6,662 nucleotides of DNA, from the NCBI GenBank assembly GCA_025934475.1, contig JAICXZ010000185.1:1-6662 (forward strand), read 5' to 3'. Positions 1-6,662 of the stretch are shown piece after piece (positions within the stretch are counted from its first letter, which is position 1; every line of letters starts with the position of its first letter). Source of the stretch: Mucilaginibacter sp. (GTDB lineage: Bacteria > Bacteroidota > Bacteroidia > Sphingobacteriales > Sphingobacteriaceae). Made by a program: the position numbers and the translations under genes. The notes under the pieces were generated by a model. The model searched no databases, had not been told where the DNA came from, and worked only from the letters and a program-made list of their open reading frames with translations.

Positions 1-77
1 GATCAAACGTTCAGAAAATAAGCTTGATTTCAAATAAACTGGCGCAGTCTTGGGTATAAAAACCGCCCGATTTTTCC

Positions 78-85
78 TACTTTTG
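78..85 (+). promoter_or_regulatory. Bacteroidota-type -7 promoter element of glnS
   Basis: The sequence TACTTTTG matches the Bacteroidota -7 consensus TAnnTTTG at every fixed position. Transcription would begin near base 91, giving a leader of roughly 14 bases before the glnS ATG at 105. A TTG at 50-52 could be the -33 element, but its spacing of 25 bases is longer than the usual 19-21, so only the -7 part is well supported. No Shine-Dalgarno sequence is seen between the element and the ATG, which is normal for this phylum. Confidence 0.6.
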
Positions 86-104
86 CCCCTTTCCGTACAC
101 TATC

Positions 105-1763
105 ATGAGCGAAGAGCGATCATTAAATTTTATAGAAGAGATTGTTGAAGAAGATATCCACGAGGGCAAGCATGGCGGTCGCGTTTTGACGCGGTTTCCG
201 CCTGAACCAAACGGCTATCTGCATATCGGCCACGCCAAGTCTATCTGCCTCAACTTTGGTGTAGCGCAGAAATACGGCGGCCAAACCAATCTTCGTTTTG
301 ATGACACGAATCCGGTAAAGGAAGATGTTGAGTACGTAGACAGCATCAAGGAAGATGTAAAATGGCTGGGCTTTGAATGGGCCAATGAGCTTTATGCTTC
401 CGACTATTTCGACCTGCTTTACGCTTTTGCTGTTAACTTAATTCGCCAGGGTCTGGCTTATGTGGATGACAGTACGCCCGAAGAAATAGCCGAACAGAAA
501 GGTACGCCAACTGAGCCCGGAAAAGGTAATAAATACCGCAACCGCAGTGTGGAGGAAAACTTGCGTCTTTTCGAAGAGATGAAGAACGGTCAATTCCCTG
601 ATGGCGCTAAAGTTTTGAGAGCAAAGATCGATCTCGCATCACCTAATATGCACATGCGCGATCCGATCATGTACCGCATCAAACATGCCCATCACCACCG
701 CACCGGCGATAAATGGTGCATTTACCCAATGTATGATTTCGCCCATGGAGAGTCGGATGCCATTGAAGAAATCACCCACTCGGTTTGTACGCTGGAGTTT
801 ATACCGCACCGTCCGCTGTACGACTGGTTCATTGAAAAGCTGGAAATATTCCCATCTAAACAATACGAATTCGCCCGCCTCAACCTCAATTACACCGTGA
901 TGAGCAAGCGCAAATTGCTGCAACTGGTGACTGAGAATTATGTCGATGGCTGGGACGATCCCCGTATGCCGACAATCAGTGGTTTACGTCGCCGTGGTTA
1001 TACGCCTGCCTCCATTCGCGATTTTTGTGAGCGCATTGGTGTAGCTAAACGAGAGAATATGATCGATGTGGGCCTGCTGGAGTTTTGCATCCGCGAGGAT
1101 TTGAACAAAACTGCATGGCGCAGGATGGCCGTGCTTGATCCGGTAAAACTCATCATCACCGATTATCCCGAAGGCAAGAGCGAAACGGTGTTCAACGAGA
1201 ACAATCCTGAAGTAGAAGGTGGCGAAGGTGGCCGCGAAATACCTTTCAGCCGCGAACTGTGGATTGAGCGTGAGGATTTTATGGAAGAGCCGCCAAAGAA
1301 ATTCTTTCGACTCGCAGTAGGAAATATGGTCCGTTTGAAGAGTGCATACATTGTTAAATGCGAGGGCTTTAAAAAAGATGAGGCCGGCAATATCACGGAA
1401 ATTTATTGTACTCACATCCCGGAATCACGTTCGGGTAATGACACCAGCGGGATCAACGTTAAAGGCACTATCCATTGGGTGAGCGTGCCTCATGCAAAGA
1501 CCGCCGAGGTGCGCCTGTACGATCGTCTCTTCCAGGTGGAAGATCCGTCAAATGAAGATGGCGACTTCAAGGAATATATTAACCCGAATAGCCTGCATAT
1601 TCTGCCGAACGCTTATATCGAGCCCGACCTTGCAACTGCTGTTCCTGGCAAAGGTTACCAGTTTATTCGTAAAGGCTATTTCACGCTGGATAAAAATTCG
1701 ACTCCTGATAAATTGGTGTTCAACCGCACGGTGACACTGAAAGACGGCTGGGTGAAAAAGTAG
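105..1763 (+). CDS. glnS: Glutaminyl-tRNA synthetase
   Basis: Cytoplasmic class I aminoacyl-tRNA synthetase that charges tRNA(Gln) with glutamine using ATP. The 552-residue product is close to the 554 residues of the E. coli enzyme and appears complete. The class I signature [15 protein letters not shown] lies at residues 32-46 (HIGH at 40-43) and the KMSKS-type loop reads VMSKRKL at 265-271. Between them is the GlnRS-like stretch [12 protein letters not shown] (203-214), and after the loop comes [18 protein letters not shown] (282-299). The C-terminal anticodon-binding beta-barrel region is recognisable from IHWVS (456-460), RLYDRLF (470-476) and VFNRTV (538-543). These features fit GlnRS better than the related GluRS. 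The ATG start is 20 bases past a good -7 element and gives an N-terminus of normal length. No frameshift or missing motif is seen. The gene appears to be transcribed alone: a large palindrome follows its stop codon. Its presence suggests direct charging of tRNA(Gln), though an additional GatCAB route elsewhere cannot be excluded. Confidence 0.98.
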   Translation: MSEERSLNFIEEIVEEDIHEGKHGGRVLTRFPPEPNGYLHIGHAKSICLNFGVAQKYGGQTNLRFDDTNPVKEDVEYVDSIKEDVKWLGFEWANELYASDYFDLLYAFAVNLIRQGLAYVDDSTPEEIAEQKGTPTEPGKGNKYRNRSVEENLRLFEEMKNGQFPDGAKVLRAKIDLASPNMHMRDPIMYRIKHAHHHRTGDKWCIYPMYDFAHGESDAIEEITHSVCTLEFIPHRPLYDWFIEKLEIFPSKQYEFARLNLNYTVMSKRKLLQLVTENYVDGWDDPRMPTISGLRRRGYTPASIRDFCERIGVAKRENMIDVGLLEFCIREDLNKTAWRRMAVLDPVKLIITDYPEGKSETVFNENNPEVEGGEGGREIPFSRELWIEREDFMEEPPKKFFRLAVGNMVRLKSAYIVKCEGFKKDEAGNITEIYCTHIPESRSGNDTSGINVKGTIHWVSVPHAKTAEVRLYDRLFQVEDPSNEDGDFKEYINPNSLHILPNAYIEPDLATAVPGKGYQFIRKGYFTLDKNSTPDKLVFNRTVTLKDGWVKK

Positions 1764-1767
1764 TTGG

Positions 1768-1830
1768 CAGTTCAAAGTGGGCGGTTTGCAGTTTTCATTT
1801 TGCTAACGGCAAACCGCTCACTGCAAACTG
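1768..1830. repeat. Imperfect palindrome after glnS (possible terminator)
   Basis: Starting four bases after the glnS stop, bases 1781-1789 (GCGGTTTGC) pair perfectly with 1809-1817 (GCAAACCGC). The stem continues through a G-T pair (1780/1818), four more pairs (1776-1779 with 1819-1822), a three-base internal loop, and five pairs (1768-1772 with 1826-1830). The loop is 1790-1808. Each arm is itself built from related short units (GGCAGTT and TGCAGTT on the left, GCAAAC twice on the right). It could end glnS transcription, but no clear T-run follows directly (only TTTT at 1835-1838), so it may instead be a copy of a dispersed intergenic palindrome. Confidence 0.7.
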
Positions 1831-1840
1831 GATATTTTCG

Positions 1841-1848
1841 TAACATTG
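1841..1848 (+). promoter_or_regulatory. Possible -7 promoter element for the membrane protein/glycosyltransferase pair
   Basis: TAACATTG matches the Bacteroidota -7 consensus TAnnTTTG with one mismatch. It lies 16 bases before the proposed TTG start at 1865, a distance similar to that seen before glnS. No TTG element is found at the expected -33 position, which would fall inside the palindrome. The call rests on one imperfect box and its position. Confidence 0.35.
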
Positions 1849-1864
1849 CAGAAATATTTACCTG

Positions 1865-2836
1865 TTGACCGCCACAGCAAAAAAACTACTATCTTATTTG
1901 CTGAAAGCCACTATTCTTGTTTTGGCTTTCGTGATTATTTACCATCGGGTCAATACCAACGAAAACCTTCATCGGTTCGAAAAACTGATTTACGGCATAC
2001 GCCATTTTGAGGCCATTGCCGTTATGGCAGCGGTGATCCTTCTTATGCTCGTCAACTGGGTTACTGAGGCCTGCAAATGGAAATACATCACCCGTGAGCT
2101 TCACGTTATGACCACCTGGCAAGCCATCGAAGCTGTTTTTTGCGGACTTACATGGGCGATATTTACACCCAACCGCATCGGCGAATATGGGGGCCGTGTT
2201 ATGTTTTTGCCTAATCGAAAACGTATTCATGGCGTGTTTGCCATGGCGGTGGGCTCGTTCGGGCAAAATGTCATCACCAATACATTGGGCTTAATTGCGC
2301 TCATGTGGTTCATGTTCACCTATCTGCACATCAACATTGTTATTTCATTGTCGCTGTCGCTGGCTGCTGTGAGTTTTATCATACTGTTGCTCATCTTTTA
2401 TTTCAATATTGGTTGGCTAGTGACCTTGTTGAATCGCATCAAGTTTCTGCGTAAATACCACCGCTTCTTCGATATCATGGACCGGTACCACACACATGAG
2501 CTGCTCAACATCATGCTCTTTTGCCTCATCCGGTTTTTTGTGTTTTCGTTCCAGTATTATCTCGTTATTCATCTGCTGATGCCCGAAATGCCGGTTTTCC
2601 AGATGATGATGATGGTGTTTATTTTGTTCTTTATCCAGTCGGCGTTGCCATCGCTCGATCTTTTCGATATCGTGGTGCGCAACTATACTGCAACCACTTT
2701 TTTTGTTTACATCACCGATCAAAACCTGGCCGTAATGGCGGCAGTTTCGTCCATCTGGTTTATAAACCTGATTGTTCCAGCTATATTAGGCTCCGTATTT
2801 GTACTAAAACTCCGATTCTTTGAGCGCGCTTCTTAG
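1865..2836 (+). CDS. Polytopic membrane protein, lysylphosphatidylglycerol synthase TM-region/flippase-like family
   Basis: A 323-residue, very hydrophobic protein with about seven or eight predicted membrane spans (roughly residues 9-27, 47-64, 84-100, 122-145, 148-182, 212-234, 243-260 and 283-315). The motif TPNRIGEYGGR at residues 101-111, following a span, is the hallmark I recognise of the UPF0104/PF03706-type family, related to the membrane part of MprF. Such proteins are thought to move or help modify lipids in the inner membrane. There is no C-terminal aminoacyl-transferase domain as in full MprF, so lysine transfer is not implied. The start is a TTG: no ATG exists in frame between the upstream TAA (1841-1843) and residue 54, and starting at that methionine would delete the first span. 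Its end overlaps the following glycosyltransferase by 17 bases, suggesting translational coupling and a shared pathway, possibly an envelope glycolipid or polymer. The substrate is unknown. Confidence 0.85.
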   Translation: MTATAKKLLSYLLKATILVLAFVIIYHRVNTNENLHRFEKLIYGIRHFEAIAVMAAVILLMLVNWVTEACKWKYITRELHVMTTWQAIEAVFCGLTWAIFTPNRIGEYGGRVMFLPNRKRIHGVFAMAVGSFGQNVITNTLGLIALMWFMFTYLHINIVISLSLSLAAVSFIILLLIFYFNIGWLVTLLNRIKFLRKYHRFFDIMDRYHTHELLNIMLFCLIRFFVFSFQYYLVIHLLMPEMPVFQMMMMVFILFFIQSALPSLDLFDIVVRNYTATTFFVYITDQNLAVMAAVSSIWFINLIVPAILGSVFVLKLRFFERAS

Positions 2837-3950
2837 TGTCATATCATTGCTGCTTACCGGCATATATCTCTTGCTGCTAATCTATTTTATCAGGGGCTGG
2901 GCCGTTATTAAAAAACCGAAGGCGTATGCCAACAGTTTTCGTACATCGGTGACAGTACTGATAGCCGCGCGCAACGAAGAGAATAACATCGCGCTGACCA
3001 TCGAAGACCTGCTTGCCCAGGATTACCCCAAAGAGCTTACGGAGTTCATTATTGTTGATGATCATTCAACAGATAAGACAGCCGATATCATTCGAAGTTA
3101 TGCCGACAGAGGCGTCAAACTGATACAGCTCAATGAGGACCAGCCCCTCAACTCTTATAAGAAGAAGGCGATTGCGACAGCTATATCAGTTTCCAAGGGT
3201 GAATTGATGATTGCCACCGATGCTGATTGCCGGATGGGCACGGAATGGCTGTCATCGGTAGTAAGCTATTTTGAGGCAAATGATTTGGTAATGATCTCCT
3301 CGCCTGTCGCCTATTTCCAGGAGCGCAGTTTGTTCGAATACATGCAAACGCTGGAGTTTTCGTACCTCATAGGTATAGGTGCTTCTTTTATCGGCAACAA
3401 GCATGCATCAACCTGCAATGGCGCCAACCTGGCTTATCGCAAAGATGTATTTTACGAAGTCGGCGGCTTTAAAGGCATTGACGACCTGGCGTCAGGTGAT
3501 GACGAGCTCCTATTGCAAAAGGTAGCTAAACAATACCCTGGCCGCATCGGCTTCCTGAAACAGCGCGAGGCCATCGTTTACACACACGCCAAGCACACAC
3601 TCGGATCATTCCTGAAACAGCGTCGCCGCTGGGCGTCTAAATCAATTAAATACAAAGACAAGAGTATTGTAGCGCTGGCAGTAAGTATATGGCTGTTTAA
3701 TGTTTCGTTATTAGTTAATGCGGGGCTCGGGTTTTATGATGCCTTCTTTTTTAAATGGTTCCTACTGCAATTCGGACTGAAATACATTTTCGAAATAGCA
3801 TTCCTTTATCCAATTACGGCATTCTTCAAAAGGCCGGGTCTTGTGCTGCTCCTTATTTTATTGATTCCCGTTCATATCATCTACTTCGTTTATATCGGGT
3901 TGATGGGCAATAGCAGGCCGTATGAGTGGAAGGGAAGAGTGGTAAGGTAA
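2820..3950 (+). CDS. Membrane-anchored family 2 glycosyltransferase
   Basis: Processive-type GT-A glycosyltransferase of 376 residues, expected to transfer a sugar from a nucleotide-sugar at the cytoplasmic face of the inner membrane. An N-terminal span (about residues 4-24) precedes the catalytic domain. That domain shows VLIAARNEENNI (46-57), the nucleotide-binding VDDHSTD (79-85), the DxD-type metal site in TDADC (133-137), GDDELL (226-231) in the usual acceptor/catalytic-base position, and QRRRW (267-271), the QxxRW motif of processive GT2 enzymes. The C-terminus has hydrophobic spans (about 282-301, 306-330 and 338-358) and a basic tail. All key residues are present. The start is TTG at 2820; an in-frame TAA at 2805-2807 leaves almost no room further upstream, so the 17-base overlap with the preceding gene is real unless a still later TTG is used. 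Acceptor and sugar cannot be told; a glycolipid or polysaccharide role is inferred from the membrane-protein partner. Confidence 0.88.
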   Translation: MSALLSVISLLLTGIYLLLLIYFIRGWAVIKKPKAYANSFRTSVTVLIAARNEENNIALTIEDLLAQDYPKELTEFIIVDDHSTDKTADIIRSYADRGVKLIQLNEDQPLNSYKKKAIATAISVSKGELMIATDADCRMGTEWLSSVVSYFEANDLVMISSPVAYFQERSLFEYMQTLEFSYLIGIGASFIGNKHASTCNGANLAYRKDVFYEVGGFKGIDDLASGDDELLLQKVAKQYPGRIGFLKQREAIVYTHAKHTLGSFLKQRRRWASKSIKYKDKSIVALAVSIWLFNVSLLVNAGLGFYDAFFFKWFLLQFGLKYIFEIAFLYPITAFFKRPGLVLLLILLIPVHIIYFVYIGLMGNSRPYEWKGRVVR

Positions 3951-4018
3951 AAATTCACGCCATGCGCCGTCCGCCAATCGCCCTGCTCAATGAAATGACA
4001 CTGATTTGTTGATAGGCT

Positions 4019-4050
4019 TTTGTCATTCCCTTTTAAATAATCGATATTTA
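4019..4050 (+). promoter_or_regulatory. Weak promoter candidate upstream of the ABC permease
   Basis: In the 122-base gap between the glycosyltransferase and the permease, a TTTG at 4019-4022 is followed after 20 bases by GATATTTA (4043-4050). The spacing fits a Bacteroidota -33/-7 promoter, but the -7 box has two mismatches to TAnnTTTG. It would give a leader of about 17 bases before the TTG at 4073. The gap holds no gene that I can support. Confidence 0.25.
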
Positions 4051-4072
4051 GCCGAACTGATCTATCGACAAA

Positions 4073-5284
4073 TTGGCCGAACTTACCCCATCACAGCGTA
4101 CCTGGAAGGCATTCAAGCGAAACAAAGTCGCGGTGGCTGGACTTATGTTTATAGGGTTGTCGGTGCTTGTCGCTATCCTCGGATACCTGGTAATGCCCGA
4201 CTCTACTCCGCTGGCCAATCGAATGACTATTCAGCTTAGCATCAAAAAACCCTGCTCGGAATACACTATGCTTCGTGTTCGCAAGAACGACCCCGTCGAT
4301 ACGGTTAACATCTTCACCAAAATGCTGTTCGGGCAGCCCTCATTTTATAAGGACATACCCATCACTGGTTATCACTTCGCCAAAGACTCCATCTATGTTG
4401 ATGAGTATGTAGGCGACGAGGATAAACCGAATAAAGCCGCCTACAACCTTTTCGAAGTAGTTTATGGTCCGAAGCCCATTTATAAAGGGAGTGAAGCTTC
4501 AGTGACCCTTTGTTCTGGTGTTAAACACTCTCTTCGGTTATCCGAGAATCAATACCAGGTGCTCCGCAATGAGATCATCCAACATCAAATTATTAAAAGG
4601 AAATTTTGGTTCGGCACCGATGTTTACGGTCGGGATCTACTAAGCCGCCTGATCCTTGGCGCAAGGGTCTCGCTGGCGGTGGGTTTTGTTTCCGTTATCA
4701 TCAGTTTGCTGCTCGGGATTATGGTTGGTTCGCTCGCCGGCTATTTTGGCGGATGGGTTGATGCATCTTTAAGCTGGGTGATGAATATTTTGTGGGCGTT
4801 GCCGGCGTTGCTTTTGGTTATCGCTATTTCCTTTGCGTTGGGCAAAGGGCTTTGGCAAATATTTATTGCTGTCGGCATGTCTATGTGGGTTGAAGTCGGA
4901 CGATTGGTTCGCGGACAGGTGATCAGCCTGAAGCATACCGAATTTGTAGAAGCTGCGAGATCCATGGGTTTTAACAATGCACGCATTATACGCCGACACA
5001 TTTTACCCAATATTATCGGACCTATTTTGGTCCTTGCTTCGTCCAATTTCGCCTCGGCAATACTACTTGAGGCAGGCCTCAGTTTTTTGGGTTTCGGCGC
5101 ACAACCACCCATGCCAACCTGGGGAAGTATGATCAAAGAACATTATGGATACATCATCATGAATTCGGCCTTTCTTGCCATTTTACCCGGCCTGGCTATT
5201 ATGCTTATGGTATATGCTTTCAACTTAGTTACTGTTGGATTGCGCGATGCTTTTGATATAAAATCACAAAGTGCACGCATTTAA
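4073..5284 (+). CDS. ABC transporter permease, OppC/DppC type, with long periplasmic insertion
   Basis: Inner-membrane permease of the peptide/nickel (Opp/Dpp) importer class, 403 residues. The N-terminus has the family pattern of a basic cytoplasmic stretch (RTWKAFKRNKVA, 9-20) leading into the first span (about 21-41). The motif FGTDVYGRD (180-188) precedes the second span, and the permease core follows with spans near 199-224, 235-256, 259-273, 312-334 and 362-388. The ATPase-coupling loop is present as EAARSMGF (293-300) followed by RRHILPN (307-313). E. coli OppC and DppC are about 300 residues; the extra length lies between residues about 42 and 178, predicted periplasmic, and holds the protein's only two cysteines (C61, C147). 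The start is TTG: the frame is closed by TGA at 4058-4060, no ATG is available, and the next methionine (residue 25) lies within the first span. No OppB-like partner, ATPase or binding protein lies in the window, so the substrate is unknown. Confidence 0.93.
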   Translation: MAELTPSQRTWKAFKRNKVAVAGLMFIGLSVLVAILGYLVMPDSTPLANRMTIQLSIKKPCSEYTMLRVRKNDPVDTVNIFTKMLFGQPSFYKDIPITGYHFAKDSIYVDEYVGDEDKPNKAAYNLFEVVYGPKPIYKGSEASVTLCSGVKHSLRLSENQYQVLRNEIIQHQIIKRKFWFGTDVYGRDLLSRLILGARVSLAVGFVSVIISLLLGIMVGSLAGYFGGWVDASLSWVMNILWALPALLLVIAISFALGKGLWQIFIAVGMSMWVEVGRLVRGQVISLKHTEFVEAARSMGFNNARIIRRHILPNIIGPILVLASSNFASAILLEAGLSFLGFGAQPPMPTWGSMIKEHYGYIIMNSAFLAILPGLAIMLMVYAFNLVTVGLRDAFDIKSQSARI

Positions 5285-5297
5285 GAAAATTTATTCA

Positions 5298-5305
5298 TTA
5301 ATTTG
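5298..5305 (+). promoter_or_regulatory. Possible -7 promoter element of the phosphatase gene
   Basis: TTAATTTG differs from TAnnTTTG at one position and sits 18 bases before the ATG at 5324, much like the element before glnS. Its last three bases are the TTG at 5303 that would be the longest possible start. If this is a promoter, that TTG would lie upstream of the transcript and could not be used. No -33 TTG is found at the usual distance. Confidence 0.35.
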
Positions 5306-5323
5306 GGTATCTTCTTATCAGGA

Positions 5324-6562
5324 ATGCAAAACATTGACGAGATTTCAGGGGAAGACGAACTGATCCGGTTGCTGCTCAAAAGGCAGTCCGAATTAAATTC
5401 GCTCCTCGAAGTTACCAGGGCTATTAACAAAAATATTTCAACACCTGTACTGATCCAGATGCTTGAAGTAATTATGCAGAATTATCTGCAGGTTGGTCGT
5501 CTGCGTTTTCTGATCGAGCACGAGGGCACCTTCGTTTGTATCTCCAGCTATGGCGGCGAAGAAGAAAGCGCCAAAGTTTTGTACCAGGCCTGCCGCAAAT
5601 TGAGCAAGGCCCGTGCGCTCACATCCCTTACCGGGCATGATGACTATGTGCTCAAGAAGTACAACTATTTTATTCCCTTCTATCAGAAAAGCAAGGCTAT
5701 TGCTTTTGCACTGATCGGCGACTTTAACACCACCGACGAGATGCTTAGCAACGACCTGAACTTTATTCAGACGCTGGTTAACGTGATCGTGGTGGCGCTG
5801 GAGAACAAAAAGCTTTTCCGCGAGCGCATGGAGTCGGAACGTTTTAAACGCGAAATGGAGCTTGCCCAGGAAGTGCAGAATATGCTCATTCCTATGCGAC
5901 TGCATAAAGAGACCGCGGTAGAGATTGGCGCCAAATATTTCCCTCACCAGAACATCGGGGGCGATTATTTCGATTTTATCAGGGTTAACGAAAACGAGTT
6001 CCTCTGGTGCGTGGCCGACGTATCCGGAAAAGGTATTTCTGCAGCGCTGCTAATGGCCAATTTCCAGGCAAGCTTGCGTGCGTGGGCGGCGGTAGAAGAG
6101 GATCTGACCAACATTGTTGAACGACTGAATCAAATAGTACTTAAAAACACCAAAGGCGAACGTTTTATCACCTTGTTCGTGGCCAAATACAACGAAAAAA
6201 CGCGCAAACTCAATTATATCAACGCCGGCCACAACCCATCTATCCTTTATAACGATGGGGAAGCCATTCCGCTTAAATTAGGTACCACCATGATTGGGGC
6301 GTTTGACGATCTGCCTTTCCTGAACCAGGGCGAAGTGGACGTGGATCCGGGAAGCATGATCTTTAATTACACCGATGGCTTGATGGATTACGATATTCCC
6401 GTCGCCAAATCATGGAATGAAGACAAGCTGCTCGAATTTGTAAAAAACAACGGCGATCTTTCTCCCGATAAATTCAATCAAACACTGCTGGATCATCTCA
6501 ACCTGATCGTTAAAGGAAAGCCCATTGATGATATTACGTTGCTGACGTTGCGGATATTTTAG
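5324..6562 (+). CDS. GAF-PP2C (SpoIIE/RsbU-like) serine/threonine phosphatase
   Basis: Predicted soluble 412-residue signalling phosphatase that would remove phosphate from serine or threonine on a partner protein, using two metal ions. Residues about 22-165 look like a GAF-type sensor domain, beginning LLEVTRAINKNI and ending with the helix FIQTLVNVIVVALENKKLF. A charged, coiled-coil-like linker (about 160-185) leads to the PP2C/SpoIIE domain, entered by the usual AQEVQNMLIP (181-190). Metal-binding acidic residues are in place: GGDYFD (212-217, D214), ADVSGKG (231-237, D232), YTDGLMD (349-355, D351) and DDITLL (402-407). NAGHNP (300-305) is also typical. The domain therefore looks active. 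The ATG at 5324 is preferred over an in-frame TTG at 5303, which overlaps a promoter-like box and adds only seven residues. No membrane span or receiver domain is seen. No anti-sigma kinase or STAS-domain partner is in the window. It lies 39 bases after the permease and may be transcribed with it or from its own promoter. Confidence 0.92.
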   Translation: MQNIDEISGEDELIRLLLKRQSELNSLLEVTRAINKNISTPVLIQMLEVIMQNYLQVGRLRFLIEHEGTFVCISSYGGEEESAKVLYQACRKLSKARALTSLTGHDDYVLKKYNYFIPFYQKSKAIAFALIGDFNTTDEMLSNDLNFIQTLVNVIVVALENKKLFRERMESERFKREMELAQEVQNMLIPMRLHKETAVEIGAKYFPHQNIGGDYFDFIRVNENEFLWCVADVSGKGISAALLMANFQASLRAWAAVEEDLTNIVERLNQIVLKNTKGERFITLFVAKYNEKTRKLNYINAGHNPSILYNDGEAIPLKLGTTMIGAFDDLPFLNQGEVDVDPGSMIFNYTDGLMDYDIPVAKSWNEDKLLEFVKNNGDLSPDKFNQTLLDHLNLIVKGKPIDDITLLTLRIF

Positions 6563-6656
6563 TTGATTAGGTTAGATTAAGTTGAATAAGTTGATTAGGT
6601 TATGTTTCCCAATTTCAAACTCAATCAACCACTTAACCCAATCAACTTAATCAACT
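6561..6656. repeat. Imperfect palindrome made of TTGATTA-like units after the phosphatase gene
   Basis: This begins within the phosphatase stop codon. The left arm (6561-6602) contains an exact 14-base direct repeat, AGTTGATTAGGTTA, at 6561-6574 and 6589-6602, with further degenerate units between. The right arm (about 6618-6656) carries the complementary unit AATCAAC several times. Bases 6561-6569 pair perfectly with 6648-6656, and the inner ends (about 6591-6602 with 6618-6629) pair at 10 of 12 positions plus a G-T pair. The loop is 6603-6617. No T-run follows before the window ends, so a simple terminator is not obvious. It resembles the palindrome after glnS in design but not in sequence. 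Confidence 0.7.
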
Positions 6657-6662
6657 CACCCA

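Noticed and set aside
1..104. Possible end of an upstream gene at the left edge
   Set aside because: No reading frame with recognisable content could be supported in these 104 bases. Only the glnS -7 element stands out.
639..1415. Antisense open frames within glnS (639-923, 984-1415 and 1163-1396)
   Set aside because: They lie fully opposite a well-conserved gene, have no recognisable domain and no upstream signal, and overlap each other. They are by-products of the glnS codon pattern.
2417..2722. Antisense frame with a run of histidines, resembling a metal-binding protein
   Set aside because: The histidine run is the reverse complement of the ATGATGATGATG stretch encoding consecutive methionines in a membrane span of the real protein. 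The rest shows no domain.
1865..2836. Calling the membrane protein MprF (lysyl-phosphatidylglycerol synthase)
   Set aside because: At 323 residues it has only the membrane region and lacks the C-terminal aminoacyl-transferase domain. The neighbouring tRNA synthetase gene is for glutamine and is separated by a palindrome and a likely promoter.
3992..4029. Weak hairpin after the glycosyltransferase (AATGACA at 3994-4000 with TGTCATT at 4021-4027, then CCCTTTT)
   Set aside because: The seven-pair stem has a 20-base loop and is AT-rich. It is too weak to call a terminator and competes with the possible promoter in the same place.
4006..4239. Small + strand open frame before and into the permease gene
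   Set aside because: It overlaps the start of the permease in another frame, reads as a low-information protein, and the permease frame carries the conserved family N-terminus.
5438..5947. 169-residue antisense frame opposite the phosphatase GAF domain
   Set aside because: No recognisable domain, and it is entirely covered by a gene with intact conserved motifs.
6561..6656. Repeated units that might suggest a CRISPR array
   Set aside because: The units are only about 7-14 bases, degenerate and arranged as an inverted repeat without regular spacers, and no cas gene is present.

Overview
The window looks like chromosomal DNA from a member of the Bacteroidota, probably a Chitinophaga/Sphingobacteriia-like organism. 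The grounds are a TAnnTTTG-type -7 promoter element just upstream of glnS, a lack of convincing Shine-Dalgarno sequences before the genes, several TTG starts, and the overall feel of the proteins. The exact genus cannot be told from the sequence alone.

All five supported genes lie on the + strand and fill almost the whole window. From left to right: (1) a short leader with a promoter-like element, then a complete glutaminyl-tRNA synthetase gene (glnS, 105-1763); (2) a 63-base imperfect palindrome directly behind its stop codon; (3) a two-gene unit (1865-3950) of a polytopic membrane protein of the lysylphosphatidylglycerol synthase transmembrane-region/flippase-like family and a membrane-anchored family 2 glycosyltransferase, whose reading frames overlap by 17 bases; (4) a 122-base gap, then an OppC/DppC-type ABC transporter permease with an unusually long segment between its first and second membrane spans (4073-5284); (5) a GAF-PP2C (SpoIIE/RsbU-like) serine/threonine phosphatase (5324-6562); (6) a second imperfect palindrome built from short TTGATTA-like units, starting on the phosphatase stop codon and running nearly to the window end.

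glnS is a housekeeping translation gene. The membrane protein and the glycosyltransferase probably act together in making or moving a glycosylated envelope lipid or polymer; the substrate cannot be read from the sequence. The permease is one half of a peptide/nickel-class importer whose other parts (OppB-like partner, ATPases, binding protein) are not in the window. The phosphatase is a signalling protein whose partners are also absent.

I see no mobile element, CRISPR array, tRNA, rRNA, phage gene or defence system. This is mostly an ordinary region. The points most worth a second look are the permease insertion, the overlapping membrane protein/glycosyltransferase pair, and the two palindromes that sit against stop codons.
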